From Candidatus Mediterraneibacter colneyensis (lineage in GTDB: Bacteria > Bacillota > Clostridia > Lachnospirales > Lachnospiraceae), in the NCBI GenBank assembly GCA_019114745.1, contig DXEY01000033.1, forward strand, positions 1-7,782: DNA of 7,782 nucleotides, read 5' to 3'. Below the pieces are notes generated by a model. That model worked only from the letters and a program-made list of their open reading frames with translations, was not told where the DNA came from and did no database searches. Below are positions 5,666-7,782 of this stretch, one piece after another (position 1 is the stretch's first letter; the number at the start of each line of letters is the position of its first letter). The position numbers and the translations under genes were made by a program.

Positions 5666-6604
5666 ATGGCACCTCAAAATGACATGATCACTGTTTTACA
5701 TCTGAGAAAAGGTTACCGGCACAAAGAAGTCCTCAGAGACGTAACTTTTTCCGTACCGTCAGGGACTACTTTCGCCCTCCTTGGCTCTAACGGAGCCGGA
5801 AAAACAACAACAATCCGCATCCTCACAACACAGTTAAAACCTGATGGCGGGAAAATAACTGTCGCCGGGTATGATGTCGCGCGTGATCCCCGCAGGATCC
5901 ATGAATCCATCAGCCTGACCGGGCAGTTCTCCGCAGTAGATGAAGCCCTGACCGGCAGGGAAAATATGGTGATAATGGGAAAACTACGGCAGCTTCCCGA
6001 TGCGCGGAAAGATGCGGCAGAACTATTGGACTACTTCGGATTGACTGCCTCTGCGGATCAGCCGGTATCGTCGTATTCAGGCGGGATGAAAAGGAAACTG
6101 GACATTGCCATGAGCCTGCCCGGCAAGCCGAAGATCATCTTTCTCGACGAGCCGACAACCGGTCTGGATCCCCAGAGCCGCCGCGCCATGTGGGATATAA
6201 TAAAGGAGCTGAACCGCTCCGGTATCACCGTATTTCTGACAACCCAATATCTGGAAGAAGCGGAACAGTTAGCGGATCATATCGCCATACTGGATAAAGG
6301 CATGATCATTGCTGAGGGAACTCCCGGGGAGCTGAAGGCATATCTCCCACGCGGAGCGGTGGAATTTGTGTTCGGCTCCCCCGGCGCGCTGAATCAGGCA
6401 GAGACTCTTATCCGTGACCATAAGACGGCTTCTGTACCGGGACAAAATAAACTGACAGTCTTTACAGACGGCAGTATTCAAGCCCTGGCACAGATCTTCC
6501 ATCTGCTGTACACGCATAAAATAGAGCTCCGGGATTTTGCCCAGGTCACGCCCGGCCTGGAAGATGTATTTCTGTCAATAATCAGGGAAAAGGAGGAAGA
6601 CTAA
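5666..6604 (+). CDS. DrrA-type ABC transporter ATP-binding protein
   Basis: This 312-residue protein is the ATPase that powers the adjoining permease. Motifs appear in order: Walker A GSNGAGKT (40-47), Q-loop Gln87 (TGQFS), signature YSGGM (137-141), Walker B IIFLDEP (157-163) and D-loop GLDP (166-169). The switch position carries Gln194 (LTTQYLEEAE) where most ABC ATPases have His. That Gln, the TTQYLEEAE context and the C-terminal extension ending in GLEDVFL are typical of the daunorubicin-resistance (DrrA) family of drug or lipid exporters. The C-terminal 80 residues are family-specific. AGGAG lies 7 nt before the ATG. The stop codon overlaps the permease ATG by one base, so the two are translationally coupled. 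The substrate is unknown. Regulation by the upstream TetR is inferred from the operator-like palindrome. Confidence 0.96.
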   Translation: MAPQNDMITVLHLRKGYRHKEVLRDVTFSVPSGTTFALLGSNGAGKTTTIRILTTQLKPDGGKITVAGYDVARDPRRIHESISLTGQFSAVDEALTGRENMVIMGKLRQLPDARKDAAELLDYFGLTASADQPVSSYSGGMKRKLDIAMSLPGKPKIIFLDEPTTGLDPQSRRAMWDIIKELNRSGITVFLTTQYLEEAEQLADHIAILDKGMIIAEGTPGELKAYLPRGAVEFVFGSPGALNQAETLIRDHKTASVPGQNKLTVFTDGSIQALAQIFHLLYTHKIELRDFAQVTPGLEDVFLSIIREKEED

Positions 6605-7380
6605 TGATAAAATCCAAAATTTTAAAATATAACGCTTCTGCCACAATAGCCGGCCGCTGCCTCAGGCTGTCTGTGAGAAACCCTGACACGGTCTTTTCCA
6701 GCATCATGCTTCCGGCAGTAATGATGCTGCTGTTTGTCTCACTGTTCGGAAATCTGATCCGGATAGAAAATACCTCATATGTCAATTACATCGTCCCCGG
6801 TATATTACTGCAGTGCATCGCCCAGTGTTCTTCCACAACTGCAGTCATGGTAAACCGCGACATGACAAACGGCATAGCAGACAGGTTCTGTACTCTGCCG
6901 GTCAGACAAAGCTCTCTACTCAACGGGCATGTTTGTGAAGCTGTTGTCCGCTGTCTCTTCACATCCGTAATCGTCATGGCTGCCGCCGCGCTCACCGGAT
7001 TCCGCCCTTCTGCCAGTCCCGCCGGATGGATAACCGTACTCATTCTGCTTACCGGTACCATTCTCGCGATGTCGTGGCTGTCAGCCGTCATCGGAATTGC
7101 CGCTCACAGCGCGGAAGGGGCAAGCGCCTTTTCCTCCCTGGTGATCATACTTCCTTATCTGAGTTCAGGATTCGTTCCTGCCGACAGCCTGCCCGCCGCA
7201 CTGCAGTTCTTTGCCAGACACCAGCCGATGACATCCGTCATCGACACATTGCGCGCCGCCCTGCTCGGAACCCCTGTAAATACATCACTCTTCCTCACAG
7301 CACTCGCCTGGTGTGCAGGGCTGACGATCATATTCCGCCTTATCTCACTGGCATTGTTCGGGAAAAGGTTCAGCCGGTAA
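6604..7380 (+). CDS. DrrB-type ABC-2 transporter permease
   Basis: The 258-residue membrane protein has about six predicted transmembrane segments, at roughly residues 30-50, 60-84, 109-131, 141-165, 173-192 and 228-252. The stretch SSGFVPADSLPAALQFFARHQPMTSVIDTLR, split here as GFVPADSLP (189-197) and FARHQPMTSVIDTLR (203-217), is the conserved ABC-2 exporter motif seen in DrrB proteins. The region after segment 2 (NRDMTNGIADRFCTLPV) is the usual coupling region that contacts the ATPase. Two copies probably pair with two ATPase subunits. The ATG overlaps the ATPase stop (TAATG), and AGGAGG lies just upstream inside the ATPase gene. The substrate cannot be told; a drug, a toxic metabolite or a lipid is plausible. 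The length is normal for the family. Confidence 0.94.
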   Translation: MIKSKILKYNASATIAGRCLRLSVRNPDTVFSSIMLPAVMMLLFVSLFGNLIRIENTSYVNYIVPGILLQCIAQCSSTTAVMVNRDMTNGIADRFCTLPVRQSSLLNGHVCEAVVRCLFTSVIVMAAAALTGFRPSASPAGWITVLILLTGTILAMSWLSAVIGIAAHSAEGASAFSSLVIILPYLSSGFVPADSLPAALQFFARHQPMTSVIDTLRAALLGTPVNTSLFLTALAWCAGLTIIFRLISLALFGKRFSR

Positions 7381-7419
7381 GATATTCCCTGATGTTCTTT
7401 TTATAAGTTCAAACATAAA

Positions 7420-7452
7420 AACAACCCGGAAAAATACTTTTCCGGGATTGTT
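7420..7452 (-). terminator. Strong terminator of tRNA-Cys, also facing the permease gene
   Basis: AACAA plus CCCGGAAAA (7420-7433) pair with TTTTCCGGG and TTGTT (7438-7452) around a 4-nt loop, with a single bulged A. On the minus strand the stem is followed directly by TTTTTATG and lies 4 nt beyond the tRNA 3' end, a classical intrinsic terminator. On the plus strand it may stop or protect the exporter transcript 40 nt after the permease stop, although no U tract follows there. Confidence 0.88.
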
Positions 7453-7455
7453 GAG

Positions 7456-7527
7456 AGGCGCAGACCGGATTTGAACCGGTGAATCAGGGTGTTGCAGACC
7501 CACGCCTTACCACTTGGCTACTGCGCC
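7456..7527 (-). tRNA. tRNA-Cys, anticodon GCA
   Basis: Read on the minus strand, the 72-nt gene folds as a cloverleaf. The acceptor arm is GGCGCAG with CTGCGCC, the D-arm is GCC...GGC, the anticodon loop CTGCAAC gives GCA, and the T-arm ACCGG-TTCAAAT-CCGGT is perfect. The unpaired discriminator base is U73, the known identity base for cysteinyl-tRNA synthetase. CCA is not encoded (CTC follows), so it must be added after transcription. The outermost anticodon-stem pair (27-43) is a U-U mismatch; the other four pairs are intact. Confidence 0.97.
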
Positions 7528-7562
7528 TGAATATGAGCACTCAGCGGTTGTATTCTCACGCT

Positions 7563-7601
7563 TATGTGCACTCTGTATGTGCATATTGTATTTCAGCACT
7601 C
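7563..7601. repeat. Short direct repeats in the tRNA-Cys leader
   Basis: TATGTGCA occurs at 7563-7570 and 7576-7583, spaced 13 bp. GCACTC occurs at 7537-7542, 7568-7573 and 7596-7601, about 30 bp apart. They lie between the predicted transcription start (near 7600) and the tRNA 5' end. They may be chance or remnants of slippage; no function is known. Confidence 0.45.
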
Positions 7602-7606
7602 TGGAA

Positions 7607-7635
7607 ATTATACCAAAGTTTACTGTATTCGTCAA
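7607..7635 (-). promoter_or_regulatory. Promoter of tRNA-Cys
   Basis: On the minus strand TTGACG (7630-7635) and TATAAT (7607-7612) are separated by 17 nt, one base short of full consensus. Transcription would begin near 7600, leaving a 5' precursor leader of about 73 nt for RNase P to remove. Confidence 0.85.
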
Positions 7636-7724
7636 GGGGAAGGGCAGGGCCGATGAAGTAAACGAATTGTCAGTTGAAATGAAAAAGATCGTCCCTAAAA
7701 TGATGTGACTTCAGACTTGTTTTC

Positions 7725-7782
7725 TTAATCATACAACTGGCGTTTCTTTTTTTCAAGATTATAGATTCCCGATCTGTTCCCG
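7725..7782 (-). CDS. Possible C-terminal tail of a gene entering from the right edge
   Basis: A minus-strand frame open from the window edge ends at a TAA at 7725 and reads GNRSGIYNLEKKKRQLYD. The charged, lysine-rich ending looks protein-like, but 18 residues are too few to judge or to name a family. The 90 bp between its stop and the tRNA-Cys promoter contain no clear terminator. Confidence 0.3.
   Translation of the reverse strand, partial: GNRSGIYNLEKKKRQLYD

Noticed and set aside
7514..7708. 64-codon plus-strand frame near the right edge.
   Set aside because: It begins inside the tRNA-Cys gene and crosses the tRNA promoter, with no ribosome binding site at its start.

Overview
The window looks like chromosomal DNA from a Gram-positive member of the Clostridia, most likely a gut Lachnospiraceae-type organism. 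The reasons are strong AGGAGG ribosome binding sites, moderate GC, an sbcD/yhaO-like plus yhaN-like gene pair, a PepSY lipoprotein with a Gram-positive style lipobox, a DrrAB-type exporter under a TetR regulator, and a tRNA-Cys gene without an encoded CCA. The genus is an inference from gene style only; no database search was possible.

Left half (1-4681), all genes on the minus strand. Reading in the direction of transcription (right to left): a PepSY-domain lipoprotein with a coiled coil (4166-4681); asparaginyl-tRNA synthetase asnS (2692-4083) with its own promoter and a terminator hairpin (2617-2652); an Mre11/SbcD/YhaO-family exonuclease (1513-2565); and a Rad50/YhaN-like ATPase (1508 to beyond base 1, cut by the window edge). 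The last two genes are 4 nt apart and form a nuclease-ATPase pair. The ATPase is small and its coiled-coil arms are joined by two predicted transmembrane segments instead of a zinc hook.

Right half (4756-7380), genes on the plus strand. A TetR-family repressor (4823-5464) is read from a full-consensus promoter (TTGACA, 17 nt, TATAAT). It is followed by a 201-bp spacer containing three stem-loops, then an ABC ATPase (5666-6604) and an ABC-2 permease (6604-7380) that overlap by one base. A perfect 8+8 bp palindrome with a 5-bp spacer lies just after the tetR -10 box. An imperfect copy with the same geometry lies upstream of the ABC operon. This is the most informative regulatory signal in the window: one repressor probably controls both its own gene and the exporter, so exporter expression would rise when a ligand releases TetR.

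Right edge (7420-7782). A tRNA-Cys(GCA) gene on the minus strand has a clear promoter (TTGACG, 17 nt, TATAAT) and a strong terminator that also lies after the permease gene. The last 58 bases may hold the C-terminal tail of another minus-strand gene. No stretch longer than 300 bases lacks a gene. I see no CRISPR array, insertion sequence, phage gene or replication origin. I did not find a clearly new system. The closest candidates are the membrane-anchored miniature Rad50-like ATPase with its nuclease partner, and the palindromic spacer between tetR and the exporter.
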